64,000 nt of DNA from Novosphingobium resinovorum (GCF_001742225.1 NZ_CP017075.1:2294001-2358000); one strand, 5' to 3'; counted from the first letter of the stretch, positions 33,181 through 41,922 are shown. The notes: generated by a model not told the origin, from the letters alone. Program-made: numbers and translations.

Positions 33181-34696
33181 ACTGCAGAAGGCTGATTTCA
33201 AGCGTCAGGTCGCCGAGGACATCGGCGCGTTCACGCACGACCCGCTCGGCCACGCGATGTACGCCTATCCGTGGGGCAAGGCGGGGACCGAGCTGGCCGA
33301 CAAGGAGGGCCCGCGCGAGTGGCAGCGCTGGGTCATGGGCGAGATCCGCGACCACCTGAGCAATCCCGAGACGCGGTTCGATCCCCTGCGCATCGGCATC
33401 GCCTCGGGCCACGGTATCGGCAAGTCGGCGCTCATCTCCATGCTCGCCAAGTGGGGCATGGATACCTGCGTTGATACGCGCATCGTGGTGACGGCCAACA
33501 CCGAAGGCCAGCTCCTCACCAAGACGGGGCCGGAAATCGCCAAGTGGTTCCGCCTCGCCATCAACAACGACTGGTTCAAGGTCAACGCGACGTCGATCGC
33601 GTCCACCATGGTCGGGCACGACAAGGGCTGGCGCCTCGACCTCGCCACCTGGTCGGAGCACAACACCGAAGCATTCGCGGGCCTTCACAACGAGGGCAAG
33701 CGGATCATCCTGATCTTTGACGAGGCGTCCGGTATCCCGCCGGCCGTGTGGGAGGTCGCCCTCGGCGCGCTCACCGACGCCAACACCGAGATCATCTGGC
33801 TCGCCTTCGGGAACCCGACCCAGAACACCGGCGACTTCCGCGAGTGCTTCGGCAAGAACCGGAAGCTCTGGAAGACGAAGCAGATCGACAGCCGCACGGT
33901 CGAGGGCACGAACAAGAAGTACCTGCAGGAGATCGTCGACACCTACGGCGAGAACAGCGACATCGCCAAGGTGCGCGTGCGCGGCATGTTCCCGTCCGCG
34001 TCCTCGATGCAGTTCATCGGCTCCGAGCTGGTGCAGGAAGCCCAGCGCCGCCCGATCCCGGTCATGCTGGGCACCGAACCGCTGATCTATGGCCTCGACT
34101 GCGCCCGCTTCGGCGACGACACCAGCGTGCTCGCCAAGCGCTGCGGCCGCGACGCGCGCACGCGGCCGTGGAAGCGGTGGCATCACATGGACAGCATGAC
34201 GATCGCGGCCGACGTCGCGCTCCAAGCACAGTCCGAGCACCCCGATGCGATCATGGTGGATGCTGGCAACATCGGCGCGGCTATCATCGACCGCCTGCGC
34301 CAGCTACTGCCCGACATCCCGGTGTTCGAGGTGTGGTTCGGCTCCACGAAAGTCCGCCAGGCCATGTTCAACGGCTCGCCCACCAACGTCTACAACAAGC
34401 GCACCGAGATCTGGACGAACCTGCGCGACTGGCTGCGCACCGGGTGCATCCCCGATGACCAGGTGCTTGAGGACGATCTCACCGGCCCGCTCTACAGCTT
34501 TGGCGGTGATGACGTCTCCATCATGCTGGAGCGCAAGAAGGACATGAAGAAGCGCGGCCTGTCGTCCCCGGACGATGGCGACGCGATCGCCTGCACCTTC
34601 GCGGAGCCTGTCGCACCCCGCAACGTGCCGGGCTATCTCAATCCTGCGAACTACGGACGAGGCGGAAGCGACGGACGCTATGATGAACTCGACTAG
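33164..34696 (+). CDS. terL: terminase large subunit
   Basis: About 510 residues from TTG 33164 (GGGAG upstream). The ATPase part has Walker A GHGIGKSAL near residues 82-90 and Walker B ILIFDEASG near 185. The C-terminal nuclease has IYGLDCARFGDDTSVLA, IMVDAGNIGAA and DDGDAIACTF, the three acidic clusters of the RNase-H fold. It powers DNA packaging into proheads and cuts concatemers. It overlaps terS by 17 bases. Confidence 0.93.
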   Translation: MATAAKLQKADFKRQVAEDIGAFTHDPLGHAMYAYPWGKAGTELADKEGPREWQRWVMGEIRDHLSNPETRFDPLRIGIASGHGIGKSALISMLAKWGMDTCVDTRIVVTANTEGQLLTKTGPEIAKWFRLAINNDWFKVNATSIASTMVGHDKGWRLDLATWSEHNTEAFAGLHNEGKRIILIFDEASGIPPAVWEVALGALTDANTEIIWLAFGNPTQNTGDFRECFGKNRKLWKTKQIDSRTVEGTNKKYLQEIVDTYGENSDIAKVRVRGMFPSASSMQFIGSELVQEAQRRPIPVMLGTEPLIYGLDCARFGDDTSVLAKRCGRDARTRPWKRWHHMDSMTIAADVALQAQSEHPDAIMVDAGNIGAAIIDRLRQLLPDIPVFEVWFGSTKVRQAMFNGSPTNVYNKRTEIWTNLRDWLRTGCIPDDQVLEDDLTGPLYSFGGDDVSIMLERKKDMKKRGLSSPDDGDAIACTFAEPVAPRNVPGYLNPANYGRGGSDGRYDELD

Positions 34697-34865
34697 GCTG
34701 CCGTTCGAGTCCTGGCTCGCCCAGCTCGCGCCCAAGGGCTACGACGACGAGTGGATCGGGCGAAACATGGATCTGCTGCGCCGCCGCTGGGAGGCGGGCA
34801 TCGAGATGCAGCTCATGCCCATGCCGCCAGTGCCGCGTATCCGTGATCGGTATGAGGAGCTTTAG
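34680..34865 (+). CDS. small phage protein after terL
   Basis: 61 residues from ATG 34680: RLPFESWLAQLAPKGYDDEW then a helical middle (NMDLLRRRWEAGIEM) and a Pro-rich end. Overlaps terL by 17 bases. Unknown function. Confidence 0.6.
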   Translation: MMNSTRLPFESWLAQLAPKGYDDEWIGRNMDLLRRRWEAGIEMQLMPMPPVPRIRDRYEEL

Positions 34866-34934
34866 GTACCGCCTTGCCCGGCGCCTTTGCGGCCCGCATA
34901 TGAACCTTACTAGGGGCTTTGACGCGGGGGTCGT

Positions 34935-35540
34935 GTGGTTTGTTCGGTTTTATGGTCTTCATTCACTTGGGAAGCGTTCGCCACACTAACGACCGGCGTC
35001 TCTGCCGTGACAGGAGCGGTCGTGATCGGTCGCCGCCAGGTTAAAGTCACGGAGGAGCAGGCGCGAATTACCGGCAGGCAAGCGGACATTATGGATCATC
35101 AGGTGGAAGTCGAGCGAGCGAAACTTCGAGCTGACTTGTATGATCGCCGCCTCGCGGTGTTTAAGGCGTGCCAAGCATACGTTCGTGAAACGACATCCGT
35201 GCCATTCGATTTTGAGGCATCTTTCGAGACCGCTCAGGAAATAAGTGACCGGCTTGAAGAAGCGGAGTTCTTGTTTGCCGGTGATGTCAGAAATGAAATA
35301 CGAGAAGTTTCGAAGCGCGCTGACGCAATTGTAAAAGAACGGATTATTCTCCTTCAGCTTGCCAGCTCGGAGGCTAAAAGATTGATGCCGTCATCGAAGT
35401 ATTATCAACAAAAGGAGAAGATAGCGAATCTAGCAAATGCGTTGCGTGACGAACTTCCCGGGCTATCTCAGATAATGGGCGAAGAGATGCGCCTGTATAT
35501 TCCGCGCGGCAATTCTCGCGGCGATTCAACGCCCAGCTGA
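34935..35540 (+). CDS. AT-rich membrane-anchored coiled-coil protein (accessory gene)
   Basis: 201 residues from GTG 34935. One N-terminal hydrophobic segment (FATLTTGVSAVTGAVVIGRR) is followed by a long helical region (VTEEQARITGRQADIMDHQV, then AKLRADLYDRRLAVFKACQA and RADAIVKERIILLQ). Base composition and codon use are visibly more AT-rich than the late genes around it. It sits between terL and the portal gene, a typical place for a moron. A role in host membrane modification or superinfection exclusion is possible but unproven. Confidence 0.65.
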   Translation: MVCSVLWSSFTWEAFATLTTGVSAVTGAVVIGRRQVKVTEEQARITGRQADIMDHQVEVERAKLRADLYDRRLAVFKACQAYVRETTSVPFDFEASFETAQEISDRLEEAEFLFAGDVRNEIREVSKRADAIVKERIILLQLASSEAKRLMPSSKYYQQKEKIANLANALRDELPGLSQIMGEEMRLYIPRGNSRGDSTPS

Positions 35541-35573
35541 CCCGACGCATACCGCCTCCTGACCACAGGAGGC
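35521..35573 (+). promoter_or_regulatory. late-promoter-like element 1 plus hairpin, before tad2
   Basis: GCGATTCAACG (35521-35531) with CATACC at 35548-35553, then the perfect hairpin GCCTCCTGACCACAGGAGGC (35554-35573) whose 3' arm contains the ribosome site for ATG 35578. Copy one of five of this motif family. Confidence 0.55.
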
Positions 35574-35577
35574 ATTC

Positions 35578-35841
35578 ATGGACTTCGGCGCAGCTATCAT
35601 GGCCCTCAAGGCGGGCCGCCGTGTCGCCCGCGAGGGCTGGAACGGCAAGGGGATGTTCCTCTTCCTCGTCCCCGGTTCGCAGTTTCAGGTAAACCGCGCA
35701 CCTCTCCTCGGGATCTACCCCGAGGGCACGACCATCAGCTATCAGCCGCACATCGACATGAAAACGGCGCAGGACACTGTCGTGCCCTGGCTCGCGTCGC
35801 AGAGCGATGTGCTCGCGGAAGACTGGGAGCTGGTGGACTAG
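35578..35841 (+). CDS. tad2: Tad2 (DUF2829) anti-Thoeris protein
   Basis: 87 residues, the normal Tad2 length. MDFGAAIMALKAGRRVAREG, then WNGKGMFLFLVPGSQF, SYQPHIDMKTAQDTVVPW and LASQSDVLAEDWELVD match DUF2829 throughout. Established Tad2 proteins are tetramers that sequester the cyclic-ADPR-type signal made by Thoeris TIR enzymes, blocking abortive infection; some also bind other cyclic nucleotides. The gene has its own promoter-like element and a strong ribosome site, as expected of a host-takeover gene. Confidence 0.88.
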   Translation: MDFGAAIMALKAGRRVAREGWNGKGMFLFLVPGSQFQVNRAPLLGIYPEGTTISYQPHIDMKTAQDTVVPWLASQSDVLAEDWELVD

Positions 35842-36047
35842 TGTTCGCCGCCCTGCTCATCGCAGCGCTGCTGCTGGCCGCCCTTTACAGCGGCGGCATG
35901 TGGCTCTGGATCGTCGTCGTGATGATCCAGGACCGCGCCAGGCTCTCGCGCGCCGACCTAATCGAGTTCGAGCGCCAGGCCTTCCACCTCGGCATCTGCT
36001 TCATCCTCGCCCTTGGCTTCGCCGGGCTCATCATGGGAGCACGCTGA
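35841..36047 (+). CDS. small membrane protein
   Basis: 68 residues from GTG 35841, overlapping the tad2 stop by one base. Two hydrophobic helices (LLIAALLLAALYSGGMWLWI and LGICFILALGFAGLIMGA) flank a charged loop (QDRARLSRADLIEFERQAF). Unknown function. Confidence 0.65.
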   Translation: MFAALLIAALLLAALYSGGMWLWIVVVMIQDRARLSRADLIEFERQAFHLGICFILALGFAGLIMGAR

Positions 36048-36232
36048 TGTGCACCAGCACACCCGACATCGCGTCTGTCCCTGAGCGGCAGGCGATGAAG
36101 CTGCCGGACAACGGCGCGCCTGAGGGCTCGACCGACAACAGCCGCCAGCGCCGCGCGATCATCGCTGGGCTGATGACGTCGCCGCAGGGCACCATCGGCT
36201 CGCCGTCGGTCGGGACGCCGACGCTCGGCTGA
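36047..36232 (+). CDS. small hypothetical protein before the portal gene
   Basis: 61 residues from ATG 36047 (TGATG overlap on both sides). Polar and Ser/Gly/Pro-rich (PDNGAPEGSTDNSRQRR, QGTIGSPSVGTPTLG). Similar short proteins precede portal genes in BPP-1-like podoviruses; function unknown. Confidence 0.6.
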   Translation: MCTSTPDIASVPERQAMKLPDNGAPEGSTDNSRQRRAIIAGLMTSPQGTIGSPSVGTPTLG

Positions 36233-37893
36233 TGGAGAAGCTGCGCGAGCATTGCGACCAACGCCTGAGGGCGATGAAGTCAGTCCGCGCCGATTACGTG
36301 GCGGAGTGGAACGACATCGCCCGCTTTGCGCAGCCGGCGCGCTCGCGCTTCCTCGGCAGTGACCAGAACAAGGGCACCAAGCGGCGCATCCGCAACAACA
36401 AGCTGTTCGATCCGCACGGCATCGAGGCTTTCCGCACGCTGACCAACGGCATGACGTCGGGCCTGACCTCGGCCTCGCGGCCGTGGAAGGTGCTCAAGAT
36501 GGCGAACGAGGAGCTGAATGCGCTCCCCGGCGTGCGCACCTGGCTCGCGGAGTGCGACAAGGCGATCGACGCCTTCCTCGCTCGCACAAACTTCTACGGC
36601 GCGGCCAAAGCCGGTTACGGCGAGATGGGCCTGTTCGGCACTGAGGCGTGCGTCATGGTGGAGCACTGGTTCCACGGCGCCGTGTGCCACAGTCTGACCG
36701 CTGGCGAATACTGGATCGCCCTGTCCGACGCGCTGGTGCCGGATACGCTCGCCCGCGAATGCACCATGACGGCGCGGCAGATCGTCCAGACGTTCAAGTC
36801 GAAGACGCCGCAGCTGATCATGGATGCCTACAAGGGTAATCGCGGCGACGAGACGTTCACGTACTTCAACCTCATCGAGCCGAACCCGTCGCACAATCCC
36901 ATGCGAATCGGTTCGAAGGCGTGGCGATCTGTCTACTGGTGGGACGGCGATGCGGCCGACGCCATCATCGACGTGCGCGGCTATGACGAACAGCCGTTTT
37001 GGGCGCCGCGCTGGGACGTCGTCGGCGGCGATACCTATGGTGTGTCGCCCGGCATGGAATGCCTGCCCGCGCTGCGCGAGCTGCAGATGCAGGCCAAGCG
37101 CCGCAACGAGGCCATCGACCGCTTGGTGAAGCCGGAGATGCTGGCGAAGCAGGGCGTTCGCCTCACAGGCCAGCCCGGCAACGTCATCAGCGTTGGTCAG
37201 GCGATGGATCAGTACTCGGCGATGCCCGCGTACCAGATGCCTTATCAGGCGGTCGATGCCATCAGCCAGGAGATCGAGAAGTGCCGCCTGCAGATCGACG
37301 GCCTCTCGTTCGCTGACCTGTTCAACGCCATCACCAACATGCGCGGCATCCAGCCGCGCAACATGGAAGAGATCGCGAGCCGCAACGAGGAGAAGCTGAC
37401 CCAGCTCGGCCCCGTAGTCGAGCGCGCCAGCAACGAAAAGCTGCAGGTCGTGATCGACCGCACTTTCGGCATCATGTCGCGCGGCCGGCTCCTGCCGCCG
37501 GCACCCGATTCGCTCGCCGAGATGCCTGGCGCCGAGATCGGCGTCGAGTTCGTCCCCATCCTCGCCCAGATGCAGCGCGCCGTCGGCATCGGCCAGCTCG
37601 AACGCGCCGTCGGGTTCGTCGGCAACGTCGCGGGCGCCAAGCCGCAGGTGCTCGACAACATCGACGAGGACGAGATCACCCGCGAATACTTCGAGCGCCT
37701 GGGCGTCACCGGCAAGGCCCTGCGCGACAAGAACGCGGTCGACGAGATCCGCGCCCAGCGCGCCCAGCAGCAGCAGATGGAGCAGGCCGCCGCGATGATG
37801 CCCGCAGCGAAGGACGGCGCCGATGCGGCTCGCCTCCTTTCCGAGACCCGCGCGGGCGGCGTGCCGGTGCTCGATACCATGCTTGGAGCCTGA
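36232..37893 (+). CDS. portal (head-tail connector) protein
   Basis: 553 residues of the podovirus head-to-tail connecting protein family (PF12236). Signature stretches are YVAEWNDIARFAQPARSRF, FRTLTNGMTSGLTSASRPW, YGEMGLFGTEACVMVE, and VVGGDTYGVSPGMECLPALR, with a helical Gln-rich C terminus (RAQQQQMEQAA). Twelve copies form the DNA entry ring at the prohead vertex. Confidence 0.92.
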   Translation: MEKLREHCDQRLRAMKSVRADYVAEWNDIARFAQPARSRFLGSDQNKGTKRRIRNNKLFDPHGIEAFRTLTNGMTSGLTSASRPWKVLKMANEELNALPGVRTWLAECDKAIDAFLARTNFYGAAKAGYGEMGLFGTEACVMVEHWFHGAVCHSLTAGEYWIALSDALVPDTLARECTMTARQIVQTFKSKTPQLIMDAYKGNRGDETFTYFNLIEPNPSHNPMRIGSKAWRSVYWWDGDAADAIIDVRGYDEQPFWAPRWDVVGGDTYGVSPGMECLPALRELQMQAKRRNEAIDRLVKPEMLAKQGVRLTGQPGNVISVGQAMDQYSAMPAYQMPYQAVDAISQEIEKCRLQIDGLSFADLFNAITNMRGIQPRNMEEIASRNEEKLTQLGPVVERASNEKLQVVIDRTFGIMSRGRLLPPAPDSLAEMPGAEIGVEFVPILAQMQRAVGIGQLERAVGFVGNVAGAKPQVLDNIDEDEITREYFERLGVTGKALRDKNAVDEIRAQRAQQQQMEQAAAMMPAAKDGADAARLLSETRAGGVPVLDTMLGA

Positions 37894-37894
37894 C

Positions 37895-38311
37895 TTGCGC
37901 GAACCGCAGGATCTATCGGGCGATTATAACACCCAGCTTTCACCCGAAGATGAAGCGAAGTTTCAGGCGTGGGCGAAGGCCAGCGGCCGCGAGCGTGACA
38001 CGTTCGACTATGACCTGCGAGGTGCATGGAAGGACAATGCTCAGGAGGCAGCTAACGGCCACCTTCCCGACACCTACAAGAAGCCGAACCACCCCACGTT
38101 CTCGCAGGAGAGCAAATACAGCACTCACGAGCTGCAGGGCGGGCGCTGGGTTGAGAAGAAAAGCGGCAAGTGGGCATTCGTGCCCAGCTCGACGAACCTG
38201 AAGAACATGGGCGTCGACGGCCTCTCCCGATACTTCCAGGAGCGCGAGCCTGACGCCGAGCTAGACCTCCCCGCTGCTGCGCAGCTCTATCCGAATTCCT
38301 ACAGCAAATGA
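37895..38311 (+). CDS. hypothetical virion-region protein
   Basis: 138 residues from TTG 37895 (GGAG six bases upstream). DYNTQLSPEDEAKFQAWAKA, DTFDYDLRGAWKDNAQEAAN and HPTFSQESKYSTHELQGGRW recur in podoviral head modules as a conserved protein of unknown function, adjacent to the portal. Confidence 0.72.
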   Translation: MREPQDLSGDYNTQLSPEDEAKFQAWAKASGRERDTFDYDLRGAWKDNAQEAANGHLPDTYKKPNHPTFSQESKYSTHELQGGRWVEKKSGKWAFVPSSTNLKNMGVDGLSRYFQEREPDAELDLPAAAQLYPNSYSK

Positions 38312-38655
38312 GCGACGCCACCCACGAGGACATGGCTGTCCTGCTCAAGCTCCCTGAGTTTCGCCGCTTTCTTTTCGCCGCGATTCAAAGCGCTGGAATC
38401 CTCGGCCATGAGGGTCCTGCTCATGGGCACACACCGCGTGATCTCAGCTTTGCCGAGGGACGTCGCAGCCTGGGGTTCGACATTCTGCAGCTGGCCCATC
38501 GCGGCCAGCCTGAAGAGGTCCGCGCCTCCGATCCCGGTGCGCTCGTGACCCTCAATGCAGCGATCCTCGCAGCTGTGAACATTTCCAAGGAGAAGGCCCG
38601 TGGCAAACGCAACAACGACACTCGCAGATTTGATGAGCTCAACGAGGATGGCTAG
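38308..38655 (+). CDS. Bbp19-like phage protein
   Basis: 115 residues. LLKLPEFRRFLFAAIQSAGI, then DLSFAEGRRSLGFDILQLAH match the Bbp19-like domain found next to the portal in Bordetella phage BPP-1 and relatives. Structural or assembly role is presumed from synteny. The last 56 bases overlap the scaffold gene. Confidence 0.75.
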   Translation: MSDATHEDMAVLLKLPEFRRFLFAAIQSAGILGHEGPAHGHTPRDLSFAEGRRSLGFDILQLAHRGQPEEVRASDPGALVTLNAAILAAVNISKEKARGKRNNDTRRFDELNEDG

Positions 38656-39475
38656 CGCCGCCTCGCTCGCTACGCCCTTCGGCGGCATCCGTCCGACGGC
38701 GATGGAGCGTGCTCGCGGCCGCCTGCTCCGCGCACCCGATCACGATTCGTCCACCGGCGGCGGTGACGCAGGCCAGTCGGGCGGCGAAGGCGGAGAAGCG
38801 CAGGGAGATGGCGGCGATGCAGCGACCACCGAACAGCCGGCCCAGACCGACGCAGCGCCCGGCGAAGCAGCGCAGGACAAGACCGGCACCGAAACCGACA
38901 CCTCGCTCCTCGGCGGAGATCTGACGGAAGGCGGCGATAAGGGCGGTGAAGGCGCCAAAGGAGACGAAGAGGCCCCGGCCGAGCGCATCGTGCCCGAGAA
39001 GTACGAGATCGCGATCGAGGGCATGGACCTCGACCAGGCCGCGCTCGATGAGGCCAGCGAAGTCTTCAAGGAAGTAGGCCTGACCAACGACGAGGCGGTG
39101 AAGCTGATGCCCGCCGCCGCGAAGTTCAAGGAGCGGGTCGAAACCGCCACGCTGCAGCAGCTCGTCGACGCGGGCGCGGTGCAGAAGGCTGGCTGGCTCA
39201 AGGAAACCAAGGATCACCCCGACATCGGCGGGGCGAACCTCGAACAGACGCTGCACCTTGCGGGGAAGGCGTTCGATCACTTCGGCATCGAGGCCGGGTC
39301 GGACTTCCGCAAGCTGCTCACCGAAACCGGCTTCGGCAATCATCCCGAGATGGTGCGCATCATGCGCGGCGTCGGCGAGATGCTGTCGGAAGACGGATTC
39401 CCGCGCTCCGGTGCGGGAGAAGCCAAGAGCGATCCGCTCACTCAAATGTACCCCAACAACCGTAGGAGCAAGTAG
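38600..39475 (+). CDS. capsid scaffolding protein
   Basis: 291 residues from GTG 38600 (AAGGAG upstream). Very acidic and Gly-rich in the first half (GGGDAGQSGGEGGEAQGDGG), helical in the second (FKEVGLTNDEAVKLMPAAAK, VETATLQQLVDAGAVQKAGW, LAGKAFDHFGIEAG). This composition and its place just before the capsid gene indicate a prohead scaffold that leaves or is degraded during maturation. Confidence 0.82.
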   Translation: MANATTTLADLMSSTRMASAASLATPFGGIRPTAMERARGRLLRAPDHDSSTGGGDAGQSGGEGGEAQGDGGDAATTEQPAQTDAAPGEAAQDKTGTETDTSLLGGDLTEGGDKGGEGAKGDEEAPAERIVPEKYEIAIEGMDLDQAALDEASEVFKEVGLTNDEAVKLMPAAAKFKERVETATLQQLVDAGAVQKAGWLKETKDHPDIGGANLEQTLHLAGKAFDHFGIEAGSDFRKLLTETGFGNHPEMVRIMRGVGEMLSEDGFPRSGAGEAKSDPLTQMYPNNRRSK

Positions 39476-39477
39476 CT

Positions 39478-40515
39478 ATGGCTCTTCTCGCATCCACTGC
39501 GCTGACGTGGGCGGACCTGCTGACCAAGCAGGGCGCCGACGGCAAGATTGCACCCGTCGCCGAAGTGCTCAACCAGCACAACGTCATCATGCGCGATGGC
39601 GCTTTCGTCACCTGCAACAAGGGCACCGAGCACGAAACCCTCGTGCGCACCGGCCTGCCCAACGTCGCATGGATGACGATCGGCGGCTACGTCACGCCCT
39701 CCAAGAGCGCGACCCGTCCGCAGAAGTTCGCCACCGGCTTCGCGCGTTCGATGTCGCAGGTTCCTCAGGATATCCTCGACCTCGCCGACGACGAGGCGGC
39801 GCTGCGCCTTTCCGAGGCCAGCACGCATCTGGAGGCGATGGCCCAGGAATTCGAGTTCATGTTCTTCAACGGGAACACGGGCACGAACCCCAAGGGCTTC
39901 GACGGCCTCGCCGCGTATTACAACTCGCTGCCGGTAGCGACCAAGAACGCCTCGAACCAGGTGATCGGTGCCGGTGGCGTCGGCGCTGACAACACTTCGA
40001 TCTGGCTCGTGCGTCACGGCGAACAGCAGACCTCGCTGCTCGTTCCCAAGAACATTCCGATGGGCATCCAGCGCGAGGACAAGGGCCAGCAGCGCGACGA
40101 GGACGGCGATGGCGGCATCCGCTACGTGCAGGAGGAGCAGTTCACGCTGCACTCGGGCGTCGCGGTCAAGGACTGGCGTGCGAATTCGCGCGTCGCCAAC
40201 ATCGACGTGTCGGCTGCGATGGACGGCACCGTTGACGTCATGGAATACATGGTCAGCGCCTACCACCGCGCCCGCATGCCCAAGCATAACTGGGACGTGA
40301 AGGACTCTGCGTTCCTTGGTTCCAAGGCGTGCTGGTACATGAACAGCACCATGTTCGAGATCCTCGACAAGCAGTCGCGCAACGTGACGCTCAACCCTGC
40401 CCTGCAGCTCACCATTCGTGAGATCCAGGGCGAGGAAGTGACCATGTTCCGCGGCTGTCCGATTCGGGTCACCGACGGCATCACCAATGCCGAGGCGCCG
40501 CTGGCCGCGGCGTAA
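39478..40515 (+). CDS. major capsid protein
   Basis: 345 residues, similar to the BPP-1-type (Bbp17) capsid protein. LTWADLLTKQGADGKIAPVA, GAFVTCNKGTEHETLVRTGL, FMFFNGNTGTNPKGFDGLAA and HWDVKD-type regions in the C-terminal half are family features, the FNGN..NPKGFDGL stretch the most telling. HK97-like fold is expected. A stem-loop follows the gene, as often seen after highly expressed capsid genes. Confidence 0.9.
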   Translation: MALLASTALTWADLLTKQGADGKIAPVAEVLNQHNVIMRDGAFVTCNKGTEHETLVRTGLPNVAWMTIGGYVTPSKSATRPQKFATGFARSMSQVPQDILDLADDEAALRLSEASTHLEAMAQEFEFMFFNGNTGTNPKGFDGLAAYYNSLPVATKNASNQVIGAGGVGADNTSIWLVRHGEQQTSLLVPKNIPMGIQREDKGQQRDEDGDGGIRYVQEEQFTLHSGVAVKDWRANSRVANIDVSAAMDGTVDVMEYMVSAYHRARMPKHNWDVKDSAFLGSKACWYMNSTMFEILDKQSRNVTLNPALQLTIREIQGEEVTMFRGCPIRVTDGITNAEAPLAAA

Positions 40516-40528
40516 GCCAGGCCGATTA

Positions 40529-40555
40529 CTCCGGGTGTGGTTCGCCGCCCCGGAG
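40529..40555 (+). terminator. stem-loop after the capsid gene
   Basis: CTCCGGG (40529-40535) and CCCGGAG (40549-40555) pair around a 13-base loop, 14 bases after the capsid stop. No T-run follows, so it may be a partial terminator or mRNA-stabilising hairpin. Confidence 0.5.
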
Positions 40556-40575
40556 CCCTCTAGGGAGACAAGACA

Positions 40576-41010
40576 ATGGCTCTTTTCGACGAAGCCGGCC
40601 TGTTCAGCGAAGATCAGGCCATCACCGTAACGGCGCGCTCGACCAACATCATCGACTTCGGCGCGCCGGAAACCCCCATCGGCAACGTTGGCCCGGTCGT
40701 CGGCGACCTTGGGCTGTCCGAGATCGAGATCCTGGTGCAGGTCACCGAGGCTTTCGTGGGGCTGACCTCGCTCGCGGTCGCGATCCAGTTCGACGATGAC
40801 GTTGCGTTCGGCTCGCCCACGACGCTCATCACCAGCCAGCCGGTTCCGGTCGCCAACCTGAAGGTAGGCTACAAGTTCCGCGTGCCCGCCCAGATCCCCG
40901 AGGGTGCGCTGGAGCGCTACGCCAGCCTCAACTATGTCGTGGCCGGTGGCCCCGCGACGGCCGGTAAGGTCTTCGCCGGCATCGTTGCCTCGCGTCCGGG
41001 AGCAGTCTGA
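40576..41010 (+). CDS. Bbp16-like capsid cement protein
   Basis: 144 residues. MALFDEAGLFSEDQAITVTA, STNIIDFGAPETP, IQFDDDVAFGSPTTLITSQP and ERYASLNYVVAGGPATAGKV follow the Bbp16 cement (decoration) family of BPP-1-like phages, beta-rich proteins that clamp capsid threefold positions. GGGAG precedes ATG 40576. Confidence 0.85.
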   Translation: MALFDEAGLFSEDQAITVTARSTNIIDFGAPETPIGNVGPVVGDLGLSEIEILVQVTEAFVGLTSLAVAIQFDDDVAFGSPTTLITSQPVPVANLKVGYKFRVPAQIPEGALERYASLNYVVAGGPATAGKVFAGIVASRPGAV

Positions 41011-41333
41011 TGACCCAGTATCGCGCAATCACCCGTGGCCAGTCCTCGGACGGCCGGTGGCGCCAGGCGGGCGAAGTCTTCAACGACGACGGCCCCAAGG
41101 GCGCATGGATGCAGGAGCTGGACAAGGACGGCAAGCCGGTTCCGGACAAGAAAAAGTCCGGGAAGGCAGGCAAGTCGCCCGCTGCTCCTGCGCCGTCGGA
41201 ACCGGTTGACGCGTACAGCAAGCTCAAGCCCGAGGAACTGAAGGCCGAAGCTGTGAAGCGCAAGATCGCGGCCGACGGTCTCGACGACGAAGCGATCATC
41301 AAGGCCCTCCGCGAAGCCGACGCGGAAGGCTGA
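41010..41333 (+). CDS. phage protein with C-terminal helix-extension-helix
   Basis: 107 residues. N-terminal strand region (QYRAITRGQSSDGRWRQAGE), Lys/Pro linker (DKKKSGKAGKSPAAPAPSEP), and a C-terminal HeH/LEM-like helix pair (YSKLKPEELKAEAVKRKIAA, DGLDDEAIIKALREADAEG). Such proteins occur beside capsid genes; exact role unknown. Overlaps the cement gene by one base. Confidence 0.68.
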   Translation: MTQYRAITRGQSSDGRWRQAGEVFNDDGPKGAWMQELDKDGKPVPDKKKSGKAGKSPAAPAPSEPVDAYSKLKPEELKAEAVKRKIAADGLDDEAIIKALREADAEG

Positions 41334-41341
41334 CGAGGGAA

Positions 41342-41370
41342 GGCCCGGGCGACCCTCTCCCGCCCGGGCC
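41342..41370 (+). terminator. strong GC hairpin between virion genes
   Basis: GGCCCGGGCG (41342-41351) and CGCCCGGGCC (41361-41370) form a 10-bp perfect stem with a nine-base loop, in the 46-bp gap between two genes. GACTTCG follows rather than a T-run; a pause or partial terminator is likely. Confidence 0.55.
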
Positions 41371-41379
41371 GACTTCGCT

Positions 41380-41922
41380 ATGCAGCAGCGTCAAAGCAAC
41401 CCCCTCAACCAGTCCAGCCAGCCGGTGCGGCGCGAGCAGGTCACACCAGGGCCGGTTCGAGCGGCATCGGTGAAGCAGGTTAACGCACTCTCGGAGCGAG
41501 TTGACGCGGCCGAGGCCAGCATCACCGCGCTGGACAGCCGCGCCGATGCGCTTGAAGCCGGGGTCGTTGCCCTCGACGGCAGGCTCGACACGGCGGAGGC
41601 CGACATCGATGCGCTGCAGGCCGCCATGGTGGCCGCGCATGATGGGCACCTGACCCTCAGTGTCCGCGCCGTCACCGCCAACACGGCAGTCAATGCCACC
41701 GACTACCTCATCCTCGTCGATGCCACGGCCGGAAACGTCACCGTCACCATGCCCGCGCCGCAGAATGGTCGGCAGCTGTGCGTCAAGCGCATCGATGCCA
41801 GCGCGAACACGGTGTCGATAGCGGCCGCTGCGAACATCGACGGCGCTGCCTCCAAGGCGATCACCCCGCAGTACGCCAGTCTCACCGTGATGTGCGACGG
41901 CGCTACGTGGTGGATCGTATGA
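41380..41922 (+). CDS. coiled-coil virion protein with beta-rich C terminus
   Basis: 180 residues. A heptad coiled coil (VNALSERVDAAEASITALDS, continued by RADALEAGVVALDGRLDTAE) is followed by a beta-rich head (TDYLILVDATAGNVTVTMPA, GRQLCVKRIDASANTVSIAA) ending CDGATWWIV. This is the shape of short fibre or capsid-fibre proteins. Attachment point unknown. Confidence 0.65.
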   Translation: MQQRQSNPLNQSSQPVRREQVTPGPVRAASVKQVNALSERVDAAEASITALDSRADALEAGVVALDGRLDTAEADIDALQAAMVAAHDGHLTLSVRAVTANTAVNATDYLILVDATAGNVTVTMPAPQNGRQLCVKRIDASANTVSIAAAANIDGAASKAITPQYASLTVMCDGATWWIV

